NCBI GenBank assembly: GCA_037013685.1
Contig: CM072899.1
Span: forward strand, 6,490,479 to 6,554,478
Source of the DNA: Acridotheres tristis
Lineage: Eukaryota > Chordata > Aves > Passeriformes > Sturnidae
Direction of reading: 5' to 3'
DNA length: 64,000 nucleotides
Part shown: piece after piece, positions 1-10,818 of the stretch
Layout: each line of letters begins with the position of its first letter
How positions within the stretch are numbered: position 1 is the stretch's first letter
The notes under the pieces: model-generated
The model's input: only the letters and a program-made list of their open reading frames with translations
Databases searched by the model: none
What the model was told of the DNA's origin: nothing
Program-made: the position numbers and the translations under genes

Positions 1-2111
1 TAAATCTCCTTACACACCTCGAACGTTGATGGGACTATTCCTGCTTAAGAGAAAGCACTAAGGCTAAGAAATTGCCTTCTAGCTCTTTGTCACTGACAAA
101 TGAGTGCGTGTTCCTTCACATTGGAGCTATGCAGGAAGCCCTGTCTGGGCAGGGAGTACACATCCTCCTCTACATTGCAAGGCAGCATGGGTCTACAGAA
201 ACTATTAGCACTGCAGTATTTTGTTTATTATTTCATCAAACAATTCTGAAACAATAACCCTTCTGAGGCAAATAACCCTCTCCCTGCTGCAGGAAAATCT
301 CCAGTACTTCTTATATTTTTCCCCACTGCCACATTCTATAGCTTATTAAAGGCTTGTGTCTCTGTATCCTCCCTGATAAAGCCAGGCTGACACTAGAAAT
401 ATTGCAGTGCATTAAGACAGACACCAGCTCGTGGGTATACTGCTGTTGGAAGCTCAGGTCCTCTCCAGGAAAGGTCTGACCTCTTTTCCCTGTCCCCACC
501 CCTGTGGTTGCGTTGGGGTTTTTTGCAACGTGTGTGTTAAAAGTGGAGGTAAGCAGGGTTCTTACATCTCTGAGTGTCTGAACCCTGTTACTGCTGAGCT
601 TCAGCTCCCCACTGATTGAAAACTGGCATAAAAGTGCTCAGTTTTCTTCTGTGGATATTATGGGATAAATTCATTAAAGATTTGGAGTATTAGAGCTAGA
701 CACAATCTGGCTTTTATTAAAATCATTGTGACGGTAATGCTATTAGAACCTCTGTGCAAATCTTAGCAAAAGTAATTTTTTTTATAATGATGGAGATACA
801 GATCCTCTAATTATCCAGGACAACTCAAATTAGCACCACAAATATCTTCTATAAGTTGAGACTGCATGATGTGAAGTGTAATTGATTTTTAATATGGTAG
901 GGCACAACTGCTGTTAAGTTATATACATCATTTGCTCCTATTGGATGCTTAGCAGTGTTTTGAAGAAACCTGCATGTGATTTATTGCTACAGATTTGGGG
1001 GAGCAGAAGCCTCGGAGAAACAAGAAAAGGAAAACAGTTTGCTTTAATTTTTCATTCATTGTCACTTCTACTTTTTCTCGTTTAATGAGAATTTGCTTTA
1101 AATCAATTTTATATTATTTGTACACTTTAAACTGGATGCAGTTACAAAATCAGAACTTAGAATTTTTATTTTACATTTTATTCTTCATTTCAGATTTTTA
1201 CCCTTAGTAGAGAAAAAAGGGATTCCTAGCAAGCCTATGCTTCTCCTCCTTTGGGAGAAGTAAAATAAACCTTGAACACTGATAAGCTGATTTACTCCCC
1301 CTGCCCCTCACTTTTGGGACAATTATGTGTAATCAGTGATTGCATGAAGCTGCCTGGATTCCATGTAAATGATACGTCTTTGGCATATGGGAGTTTTTGT
1401 AAATCATTTAAAGCAAGGCATTCTTCTATGCTTGGCAGAGGAAGGACACAGAGAGCTTTTGTACCTCAGTTGCACCAAACTGAGTATTTCTTTAATCACC
1501 CTGGAGAGGAATGCACTTGACTGCATTCTGCAAGTTGTGAATTATTGTTTTTGGGTAGACCTGGTGGGTAATGAATGACCTGACTCCTCATTTCCACTAC
1601 CCAGCCAGCCCCTGGAATCCACCAGCTCCTCTCCCTTGGGCAAGACCTGCTCCACAGCAGTAGCAATAGTGCAATAGTCCAAAGAAAAGAATGTGAGGGG
1701 ATAGCCGTTAATAACAAAGTTGGCAGCCCCCTGTGAGGAGAGCTATTTCCACATGAAAATCTTCTCCAAAGTAATGAAGCCTTGCACCATTTGTAGTCTT
1801 AACAGGTAATTGCACAGAAGGTGATTTCCAGGTAAAGATTTTTTTCCCCTGAATGAAGGGCAAATACTCTCTACTTAAACACAGAAAAAGCCCAAACTGT
1901 TAAAGAATTAGCACCTAGTGCAGAAGTTTAATGCTTGTGGTTTTTCCTTAACAAGATGGCAAAAAGACATCTTATATGACAGATTATTAATCCTCCAGAA
2001 GAGGAAAACTGATGAAAGCCTATGATTGTTTCTGCAAATGGCTATATGGTAACATATTTAATTTTGAAGTCTATCAAATCTGAACCTTTCCCTCCCCTTT
2101 TTCATTTACAG

Positions 2112-2124
2112 AAAAACAGTGAAG
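2112..2124 (+). other. candidate 13-nt microexon
   Basis: A long pyrimidine-rich run ending in TTTACAG (to 2111) is followed 13 nt later by the near-consensus donor AAG|GTAAGG (donor starts 2125). The 13-nt insert AAAAACAGTGAAG is open in some frames but far too short to assign a protein. Microexons of 3-27 nt are a known class in vertebrate neurons, but paired splice signals also arise by chance. No neighbouring exon was identified. Confidence 0.15.
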
Positions 2125-2516
2125 GTAAGGCCAGAACTAAGAGAGATATTGTGCTGTCATCAATTTAGACATTTTCCTGGGAAATATGAAGAATACTAAA
2201 GGCAAAAAACATATTTCTCTATTTTATGATGCTCAGTTTTCACTCATAAACTCCAAGATTAAAGTAGTCACTTTAATTAATCTAGTCTCAATCCTCAGCC
2301 AAAAACAGTGGAGATGAGCCCTGTTCTGCTGGGGTATTAAATTGACAGTCAGAGTGAGTACCAGAAAGCTCAGAGGAATCACAATCCTTGGCCTCAGTTG
2401 ATGAGCTACTTAGCAGTCTGACAAATGTAATGCCAATTTGACAAATGTAACTTTTTCAGTGAAGGGCTCATTCCGATGCAATTGTGTTTTCTGACAGTGG
2501 GGAGAAAGGAGTTAAA

Positions 2517-2534
2517 CTGCTGCTGCTGCTGCTG
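2517..2534. repeat. (CTG)6 microsatellite
   Basis: Six uninterrupted CTG units, followed by CCCCTCTG. It is not in a long open frame. Confidence 0.9.
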
Positions 2535-3570
2535 CCCCTCTGAAGACAGAGCAGTGATGCATCTGCAGCCAGCCTTTCCCTGTGCTCTGCACAGAGGCCA
2601 TAAGCAGCTCCCAGGAGGCAGACAGGGAAATGCTCTTAGTTAGGAGCAAGAAATGCTCATCCCATGTTTGGAGCAGCTACTAGAAAGCGATGTGTGACAT
2701 CCCAAACCAGCAGGATGAACACATCTCATTCCTACTGAGCTCTGCAAGCGTGTGGGGGCAGAGCTTTGCCCACCCTATTTTCACTGAATCCATGTGTTAG
2801 AGGCTTTGTTTTCACAGTGGCCAGCAAAATCTCTGGATACACATGTCTGCACAACACAGGTGCAAGCATTTGGTTTGTCATCCCCTGCTGGGAGCTGTGC
2901 TTGGTGTGCTGAGGAGTGGAACTCGGGCTGGGTGACACAAACAAAAAGGGACTTCCCAGCTGCAAACCCTTCACATCTGGTGGGACCCAAGCAATGCATG
3001 ACTGCCTCTGCCCATATGTGTAGCTATATCAAATGTAAACATGAATCTAGTTAATTTTCACACACTTGTTACAGCTTCCCCTGCCTCAGCAGAGGCCTTT
3101 GAGAGCCCTCCTCCTTCTTGATCTTGCTGGGAAAGCCTGGATTTATGACAGCTTAGACTGTTCCTTGGACACACACTGGGACAGTGGCTTCATTGCAGCA
3201 TCAAGGAGAGAGATGAGCCAGGATGGAGGCAGATTCAGCCTCATCAATCCATATTGTCATCTTAATTTTTCAGCCACTGCCACAGAGAACAGGGAGCCAA
3301 ACTGATAGAAGGGAAAGGCTTCTTTAAAGAAAGACCCAGGAGGTCACAAAATGTCTTAAATTGGGAGGAAGGGCTTAGTTGTCAAGCAGTGCTTTCCTGC
3401 TCACAGTGTTCCTGGCATGGCTTTCCAGATAAGCACATCCCTAAATACAGTATCTGGGATGGGAAGTGATTCCTCTCCCCGGTTTGGTGCTTGCTCTTTT
3501 AACCAGAACCACGGAAGAGGAAAACGTCACTGATTTCTCATATGTGTACTAAACGCGTGGGTTGTGGTTA

Positions 3571-3585
3571 TTTTTTTTTTTTTTT
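3571..3585. repeat. poly(T) tract, T15
   Basis: Fifteen consecutive T. No retrocopy body or target duplication was seen beside it. Confidence 0.9.
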
Positions 3586-4166
3586 CCTGTGATTAACTGG
3601 AGTCCATTGGAAGCAGCAGCTCAGTGTTCTGCTGGTGCAGCAGGTGGTCAAACATCAATAGAGAAAGCAAAGAAGGGGAAAATTGCTTGGCTGTGCACAG
3701 GGATCTGTGGGTCCCACCGAGGTTTGGGGTGCCAGGGTGTGGCCCCAGGTGGTGGGACCTGCTGGGCTCTCCTTCCTGTGCATGGTCTATGGGACAATGG
3801 CCCCGACCTGGCCAGTGAATCAGGGCTGGACTCGCCCTGCAATCAGTGTTGCAGTGCTCGGGAAATGCTGCTTCCTCTCATTTAATGGGTTTATTTTTAA
3901 GTGGGAAAGGCTATTAGATTTGTTCCTTTTTCTCAGGGACTTCATGTCCTCTGGAGATCCCTAAAGGATGGGGTGAGGTATGAGCAGCCTCAGGGACTTT
4001 CCTTTGGGAACCACGTTCTGATATCTTCACTCAGCACCTGATGCCTCAAGTTTTAGCTTTTATATTTCTCAGATTCTGTACTGCATTGGTGTGTGACTGA
4101 ACTTCATATAAAGTGTTAGCAAGTTCTCTTCACAGTCTAGTTAGACAAAACAGTCCTTGTCCAGCC

Positions 4167-4434
4167 TGAGAACCAAGGACATTGTTGCAGCTTCAGGCCC
4201 AAAAAGTGCAAACAGTGAATTGAGGAGAGAATCTGGGAGGATGGGACTGCAGAACCTGGAGCTGGAATTGGACAATTAACCCCAGTATGGAAATGGACCA
4301 GAACTTATAAAAGTGTGAAAACTCGTGACAAGCCATCCATCTTGGATGTAGCCACGGCCTTTTAATAAATGCCTACTTTATTCCTTTAACACGGTCTAAC
4401 CTCTGTTAGACAGACAGCCTCTCTAGGCATCACA
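4167..4434 (+). mobile_element. solo LTR of an avian endogenous retrovirus
   Basis: A 268-bp LTR-like unit beginning TGAGAACC and ending GCATCACA, so it has TG...CA termini. It carries a TATA box (TATAAAA at 4306-4312) and a polyadenylation signal (AATAAA at 4364-4369), in the order expected for U3-R-U5 on the plus strand. It is flanked by CCAGCC (4161-4166) and CCAGGC (4435-4440), an imperfect 6-bp target duplication. No gag, pol or env sequence and no primer-binding site follow, so it is a solo LTR left after recombination between two LTRs. A 6-bp duplication would suit a class II (ERVK-type) element, but the family is inferred. The 5' boundary rests on the duplication and could be off. Confidence 0.55.
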
Positions 4435-4440
4435 CCAGGC

Positions 4441-5786
4441 ACCAAAGCTGAGGCTGTTCATGGGGTACACACATGAGAGCATGGCACAATCTCCTGATGC
4501 TGTCTGATCTTCCTTCTACCACGTTCCCAAAGGGAGCAGTGGAAACTTTCTGAACAAAAAATACCCCAGGTCCTGGCTCTGCTGAGCCTGTGCTGTCCAC
4601 ATCTGCATCTGGTGACTGTCTCTGTGGTCCTGGTGAGCTGTGAGGCTCTCAGGTTGGGAGGCAGCACCATTGCAGTTAGTTTGGTCTGGGCTTTTGCTGA
4701 GATCTACAGAATTTTAGGTGGTAAACCTGCCTCACTGCCCATTTGTGACCATGCACTCTGACACTTCTACTGGACATTCTGTGTGAGGAGATTGAAACGG
4801 AGGTCTGTCTATGGAGCAAGGAATCTTCCTCTATGGGGTTATTCCTCTCATGGGCAATATTTGAGATGGTCACAGACTATCAACTAGCTCAAAATAATCC
4901 ATCTCAGACACTGAATCTGATTTTCAAGAATATTCCATTGTAAAACAGGCCCAGAGACATCAAGGCAATCTAACGTAGATGTTTATTTTCCATATTTTCA
5001 AGAAATGTGTTTGTGTTCTTCTATTCAGTGACTGTCTCCATCCCACACTTTTTCTCATGGGCAGACAGGATCTAAGTGCTGGATCAGGCACTGTACCCAA
5101 GTGAGATGTCTCTCTGAGGTGATGCTCTTTTGGGGGCCTGGAGTGGTTTGTCTGTGGTCCAGCACTGCTCTGTGCAGAAGTGCTCGTTTCCTCTTCTCTG
5201 TGCCTGGGGGATCTCCAGCACACCTCAGCATTACCTGGTGTAGGCATGCCTGTGTTTGCAAAACACCAGCAGTAATTAATGATTAAGTAGGAAACAAAGG
5301 AATTCATCTAAGATCCTCTCTTAGAGCAGTTCAAGGTCATGCTTACAGCCCCCTCCTTTTATTCTACTCTTCTCTCTAGATATACTAATTTACTTTAGCA
5401 CCAATTAATCCATGTGTTTCAACCTGCTCTGCCTGCCCATCCTCTTTTTCTCCCAGTTAGAATAGCTTTGGGAGGTGAGTGATTCTTTAACTCTCGCTGA
5501 ACTTTTGCCAAACCAGAAGTGTTCTCAGAGAGGAATGGCGAGTGCTTAACTACAATTAATTTTAGTCAGAAAGAGAATAAATAGAACACCACCACATGTG
5601 TTAGAACAAAACCTGTCTGTGTGGTGTTTGGGTAGGTTTTAACCATAACTCCACTTAAAGGATTATACTGCTTTCTGTGGGGAAGGGGAGGGAAAGGGGA
5701 CTCTCCCAAAGCTGGGAATGATGCACACAATTTCATTTCTCCTCTACACAGGTGTGAGTGTAGGTAACTGGAGAAATTGCTCTTAC
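4441..5786. other. non-coding stretch, nothing recognised
   Basis: Only short open frames are present, the longest about 115 codons on the minus strand at 4960-5307, with no recognisable domain. No repeats beyond short homopolymers were seen. Confidence 0.6.
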
Positions 5787-5836
5787 CTGCACGTCCTTCA
5801 CTTTTACCTGGTTATCACTGTTTGCAAAGCAAAACT
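5787..5836 (-). other. candidate 50-nt exon, minus strand
   Basis: Read on the minus strand, a pyrimidine-rich tract ending CATCTGCAG is followed by 50 nt and then a near-perfect donor, GTGCAG|GTAAGAG. A second donor-like site, AACCAG|GTAAAAG, lies 19 nt before it. One frame is open throughout and reads FCFANSDNQVKVKDVQ after a 2-nt split codon. The protein is not recognised. It is too short to appear as an ordinary open frame. The segment lies about 70 bp from the CR1 end at 5905. It may be a real small exon of a minus-strand gene, an alternatively spliced cassette, or a chance pseudo-exon. Confidence 0.25.
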
Positions 5837-5904
5837 CTGCAGATGCAGAAGTAAAGACAGACTGGACTGAACCTAAAATACCAAATGTTTCTCACTTCTG
5901 TGAT

Positions 5905-6110
5905 CTCAGAAGCATAGAAGGGTTTGGGTTGGAAGGGACCTGAAGATCATCTCATTCCATGGGCAGGGACATCTTCCACTAGACCAGGTTGCTCCAAGCC
6001 CCATCCAAGCTGGCCTTGAACACTTCCAGGGATGGGGCATCCACAGGTTTTTGGGTTTTCTGGGAAATCTGTGCCAAGGCCCCACCACCCTCCCAGTAAA
6101 GAATTACCTA
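5905..6110 (-). mobile_element. CR1 LINE 3' end fragment
   Basis: Contains the avian CR1 3' signature in antisense: AGCATAGAAGG, GGGTTGGAAGGGACC, a degraded GATCATCT...CCATGGGCAGGGACATCTTCCACTAG-type block, and the GGCCTTGAACACTTCCAGGG and CACCACCCTCCCAGTAAAGAA blocks. The element therefore runs on the minus strand and is 5'-truncated, as is usual for CR1. The small reading frame on its minus strand is CR1 untranslated sequence and not a gene. Confidence 0.9.
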
Positions 6111-9100
6111 TCTGCTGTGACTAAAATCTTGGTGGGGTTGTTTTGCATTTAATCCTTTCACAAGGCCTCAAGTTTTCACCAGTGAACAAGGCAGAGATAT
6201 GTAGACACCCCTCTAAACTCAAGTTATTCTGGATTTCTGATCTTTCCTCCTTCCACCTTTTCACCCTATTTTTAAATGTCCTTATAAATCCTTATTTCAG
6301 CCATTGCTCAGGAAGTAACTAACAATATTAACATAAATCATGTAAACGAGGCAGCATTACACAATAGCAATGTCTGACACTATTCATTGATATTTCTAGC
6401 TATGATAGTTTCCTTCTTTCTTGAATTCCTTTTTTTTTTTGAACTCATTCTTTCCTTTCTAATGTTTGTTTTTTTTCCAGTTGATGAATGTAGGGTTTAA
6501 TTCTCTTTCTTACAAAACATGAACCAGCCTGGCTTTTCTCATTAACTTCCTTATTGGCATAAGCACCACCACCGGTAACATTGATTATATGAGCAGCAGC
6601 ACGGTGCTGGGAGCTGGATATATTGTATAAGCCTTACCCCTCTTAGAGTTAAATGCCAGGACGGAAAGATATTGCAAGTTCAGCTTTCAGTACATGGCTT
6701 AAAGGTTTTATTTCTTCAATTATTTTGCAGGAGTGCAATAAAAAATAGTTAAGAAAACTACTTTTAAGAGGCTGAAATCTGGATGAGATCATACTCTGGC
6801 TCATTTGGCACAGGAAAGCCAAGCAACCATGCAGGACTGGAAACTTCTAGTTGGTAAGACTGGTTAGAGTTAAATCAAAGAGGACAGTCTTTTACTCAGT
6901 CATGCAATTTATTACTCCACTGTAGGTTCTCCAGAAGAATATTATACCTTGCTGTAGTGGTAACTAGGAAAATACTTGGAGGTTTTAAAGCAAGATGTGT
7001 AGTTCACGCTGGTTACTGAGTGATAAATGATACAGGCTGCACAGAAAAACTATACAAACACAATATTTCAGCTAGCACAGCAAAACACTTCAGCTATAAA
7101 TTAAATGTAACTGCAGTCTTGTGGTCCTTGTCAGCTATTTACAAGCCTCTTGAAATATTTCCTTATCTGCCTTTCTCATAAGAAATTAGGCAATTATAGT
7201 ATAAGTCTGAAGCCAGAGAACATCAAATAGTGAATCATTATGGCATCGTTACATAGAAGTAGGAACAAGGGGAAGGCCAGGAGAAAACCCAAAGGCTTTT
7301 CATCTATTCAGGAAATCTATTTTAAATTAAATTGAAATAAAAGCCTTAAATAAGTTTAACGTGATTTTGAGGAAAAGACAGTTGCACAATGAAGAGGTAT
7401 TTGCAGTCTGAAATTCAACTTTGTGATGTTCAGGATATTTCTAAACCGGAAAAAAAAATTTCCTGTCATTGAACTAGTCACAAATCTTTGTATAGGGGAA
7501 TCTTTCATAAAAGAGAAAGGTACATGTGCTCTGCAAGTCCAGTGACTCAGGAGTTTCTTAAAGATGGGGGGAAAAAGGAATTGCATCACTGTAAATGCTT
7601 TCCTTATTAACTCTTACTGGCATAGTAAATGTATGATCTATATTTAGGTACCTATGAAAATATATTATCGTATAACAACTATCATAAGAAAATCTTTCAT
7701 GACCAATATAGTTGGCATTTTGAACGTTGTGGGTATTCTTGTTTTGGTTTGGGTTTTTTTCACCATTTGAATTTTGACTTGAGTTTAATTTGTTCTCTTC
7801 TGATTCAGCATTAGAGCACATTTCAAGATAATTAATGTGCTTTGATATTCTTTTCTGGGTCAAAATTCCAGCTTGGTTAAAAAAGCATTACATTCCCTAC
7901 AAACCAAATGAGACATTCAAAATATGTCCAGCTCCCCTGAGCATCAAAATAAGGAGGGATCAGCAAGTCTCAGGCTTGATCTTAATTTTGCAATAACAAT
8001 TTTGAGATAACATCTTTTGACATTGTCTATAGCAGATGCAGATAAAATGAGCCAGTGGTCTTCAGGAGAGGAGTTGCTGATATCCTATTCTGCATGTGTT
8101 TTATAAAAGGGCACCCTATATTTAGTACTGGTCAGTCCTAAGAATGTGATTATAATTGAGTTTGCACCTGAGTACCCACCTGAAGAATGAGAACCTAATA
8201 TTTTTTCCTGACCTCAAATGTGCTGTAAGGCAACAAATGGCTAAAATTTCATTTTGTGAAGGATGAGAATGCTCTGAGGTAGTTAACATAGTTCAAGATA
8301 TGTTATTTCAGATTTGGAAAATGGCAGGGCTGAGAACTGAATATTTGGGGTAAATGGAGTACCAGGTCACATGGTCTCCATGAAATACAGCTGAGAAATG
8401 TATAGGTAATAATGACAGCTGGCAATGATATGCCACTGTTCACAAAGGACAAGCTATAGCAAATGAGTCAAGAAAAGGAAATTCTTGATGTTACTCCGAA
8501 AGAAATTATTAAAATCAATTTCAGAATATTCAGCTTGGATTCAGAGCAAAACATATTGCTTCTAATAAGGATGCGAACATTTTAACATCAGTATTTTACC
8601 CACCCTTTGCATGGACTCACACCACTTAAAAAAATGGTGAGGAACCTCTCACCATCCTATTGAGAGGTGAAGGACAGAGATCCTGAGCAAGAGGACTTGC
8701 TGAGCAAGTTAATTTTCCAGCTTAGAAGCACCGAACAGTTTCTCAGAGCAAGTGTTAGTTATGTTTTCTTCTTGTGCTGTGACTGTCTTTGAATTCTTTC
8801 CTCTCAATAAACACATAGGTTTCACTGTTTGTTGTCAGGAAAAGTCAAAGTCACGAAATGTGAATAATCCTGACATACACATTTCTAAGGGCCTGAGAGA
8901 GAATGAGGATCCATCATGCAAGGTGCTGTCTAAACATGCACCCAGTACTTAGAGTCTGAGTAAATAAAACAGGAAAGAAAAGTTCAGTGACTCTCAACAA
9001 CCCATGAGAAGAAGCAACAGGCTGGAATCAGTCCAGCTGCTCTGACATCTCGTCCATTGCCTCTTCCACTGGGTATTGCTGAACTGACATCTCGGATGGT

Positions 9101-9766
9101 GCAAAAAGTATTGGATGATATATACCACATGGGAGGCTTATCACAGTTAGCTCTGCAGTGTCTGGCACCAGAAGGATTTGAAAAACAGACATCAAATTAT
9201 AGAGGCATAGGTCTATCCCAAGCATGTCTGTTCAGTGCAGTAATGCATAAGTGCTTGATTATCATCAGTGAAGTCCTTGTGCTACTACTCATCTCTACCT
9301 GTCTCCAAAAAAGTTGAGATCAGTGTCTAGATTTATTTCTTGCTCTTGGTCTCAGGTGTAGCAATTAAAGAAATGTTCTGTATTGCTGAGAGCACCAGAT
9401 GTGTGCAGTGGAGCATCCTATACTGACAAGCATTTTGCTTTTAATAGCTCCTTTGAGTACACATTGGCGTCTGGTTTTATTTTTCTGTTTATGCTTTGTT
9501 TTTCTGTTTTATGGAACTATTTCCTTGATGGGGTTTTTCTATTTCTTGCCTTGGAGAATGGTTTGGGGTTGCATGGATTATGGCACAGCAGTATTAAGAG
9601 TTGTCTCCTGTTTCTGTTTTCAGTTTTTTAAGGTCATTCTAAGTTCTCCATTTGACTGCTCCTGTACAGAATAAACAAAGAAAAATATCCACTGATTCTG
9701 AAAACTGAATTGTAAATCATGCTGATGTCTTCCTGCACTTTCTTGATGTCTCTCTCATCTTCCTAG

Positions 9767-9873
9767 GCCTGGGACTAGACTTAACGCATATACAAGATTT
9801 CTTTGGGAGCAAGGTTGAAGAGCAAAGCTTTTTAACCACAGAAGTTGCAAACCTTCTTTCACCTGCACACTAG
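9767..9873 (+). other. candidate terminal exon with open frame
   Basis: A pyrimidine-rich run ending TCTTCCTAG (to 9766) precedes a frame that stays open to TAG at 9871-9873. The peptide begins LGLDLTHIQDFFGSK and ends ANLLSPAH. A weak donor-like GTTGAA at 9814 could instead end an internal exon of 47 nt. The frame is already open upstream of the acceptor back to about 9708, so openness alone is weak evidence. No polyadenylation signal was seen nearby. The protein is not recognised. Confidence 0.12.
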
Positions 9874-10779
9874 AAATGGTGAGCACCTAGAAGATGGCAG
9901 GTGATTTTCTCTTGAAGTCTGTTTGCAGATTTTGTCCTCTAATCTGACTTTCAGATGGTTCTTCACTGCAGAATGGAACAAGATGCTGAGTTGCAATCTC
10001 AGTGCTAGGGTGTAGCAGCAGGCATAGTCTGATTTAGAGAAGTCTGATCTATTTTTCTCTGAAATACTTTGTACCAAATTGAGAGTGCTGTGATGGATAT
10101 GACTAGCTGAGAAGAGCTGCAGACTATGTCTATTCCTGTAAGTAGAGAAGTAAGTCTTTTCTGACTTCTGCAAGTGGTCATCTTTACTTCCTAAAAAGTG
10201 GAATTTTACTACTTTGACTACAGTATGAGCAGTGTTAAATGTTACTCAGCATGGTGACTGCTATTTCTTCAAACTAATACAGGCAGTCAAAAAACCAGAT
10301 CTTCACACACTTATTATTTATAAGGAATGTCAGGTGTATCATGGCACCATGACCAATGGTATCAGGGTCTAATACTGGAACTTCTTATCTCACCAAAACC
10401 TCATTTATTTAGTTTTCAGAACAACAGTTCAGGTGAAACAATGATAAGCAAAAGATTAAAGCTCTGTCAGATAAAATTCTGTACTATTTCAACTACCCTG
10501 GTTTTCAAAAGAGAATGAAATATGCAGTAATTCACACAAACATAAATATTGAATAACTATTGCAATGGATTGCATTAATAGATGAGTAAAAACATATTTG
10601 ATTTGGTGCTCTGTTGATGGTGCCAGCAGATTACAAGGACTAACCTGTCTACTGCTATGTTACCCATCAAAGAGCTGTAATTCAAATCTTTCCTCTTTCA
10701 TTTTTTTTCCCTCTCAGAAAAATAGCATAGCCAGGATAAATAACAGCCTTTACATCGTTTTGTTTCTCTGGAGACTTAC

Positions 10780-10818
10780 CCTGATTTTACCCATCCAATT
10801 TCATGCACATGAATATTC
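10780..10818 (-). other. candidate 39-nt exon, minus strand
   Basis: On the minus strand, CCCTCCTACCCTAATCGACAG (branch-like CTAAT plus AG) precedes 39 nt that end at the strong donor CAGG|GTAAGTCT. One frame is open (NIHVHEIGWVKS). The length is a multiple of three, so skipping it would keep frame. The protein is not recognised and chance is a serious alternative. Confidence 0.15.

Larger units (their letters stand above)
1..4160. other. non-coding stretch, no gene recognised
   Basis: AT-rich sequence with short open frames only (none over about 110 codons) and no recognisable protein similarity. It holds a (CTG)6 run at 2517-2534, a T15 run at 3571-3585, two copies of GACAAATGTAA about 20 bp apart near 2420-2450, and an acceptor plus donor pair at 2111-2130 described separately. 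The rest shows nothing I can name. Confidence 0.6.

Noticed and set aside
5906..6088. 60-codon minus-strand frame
   Set aside because: It lies within CR1 3' untranslated sequence.
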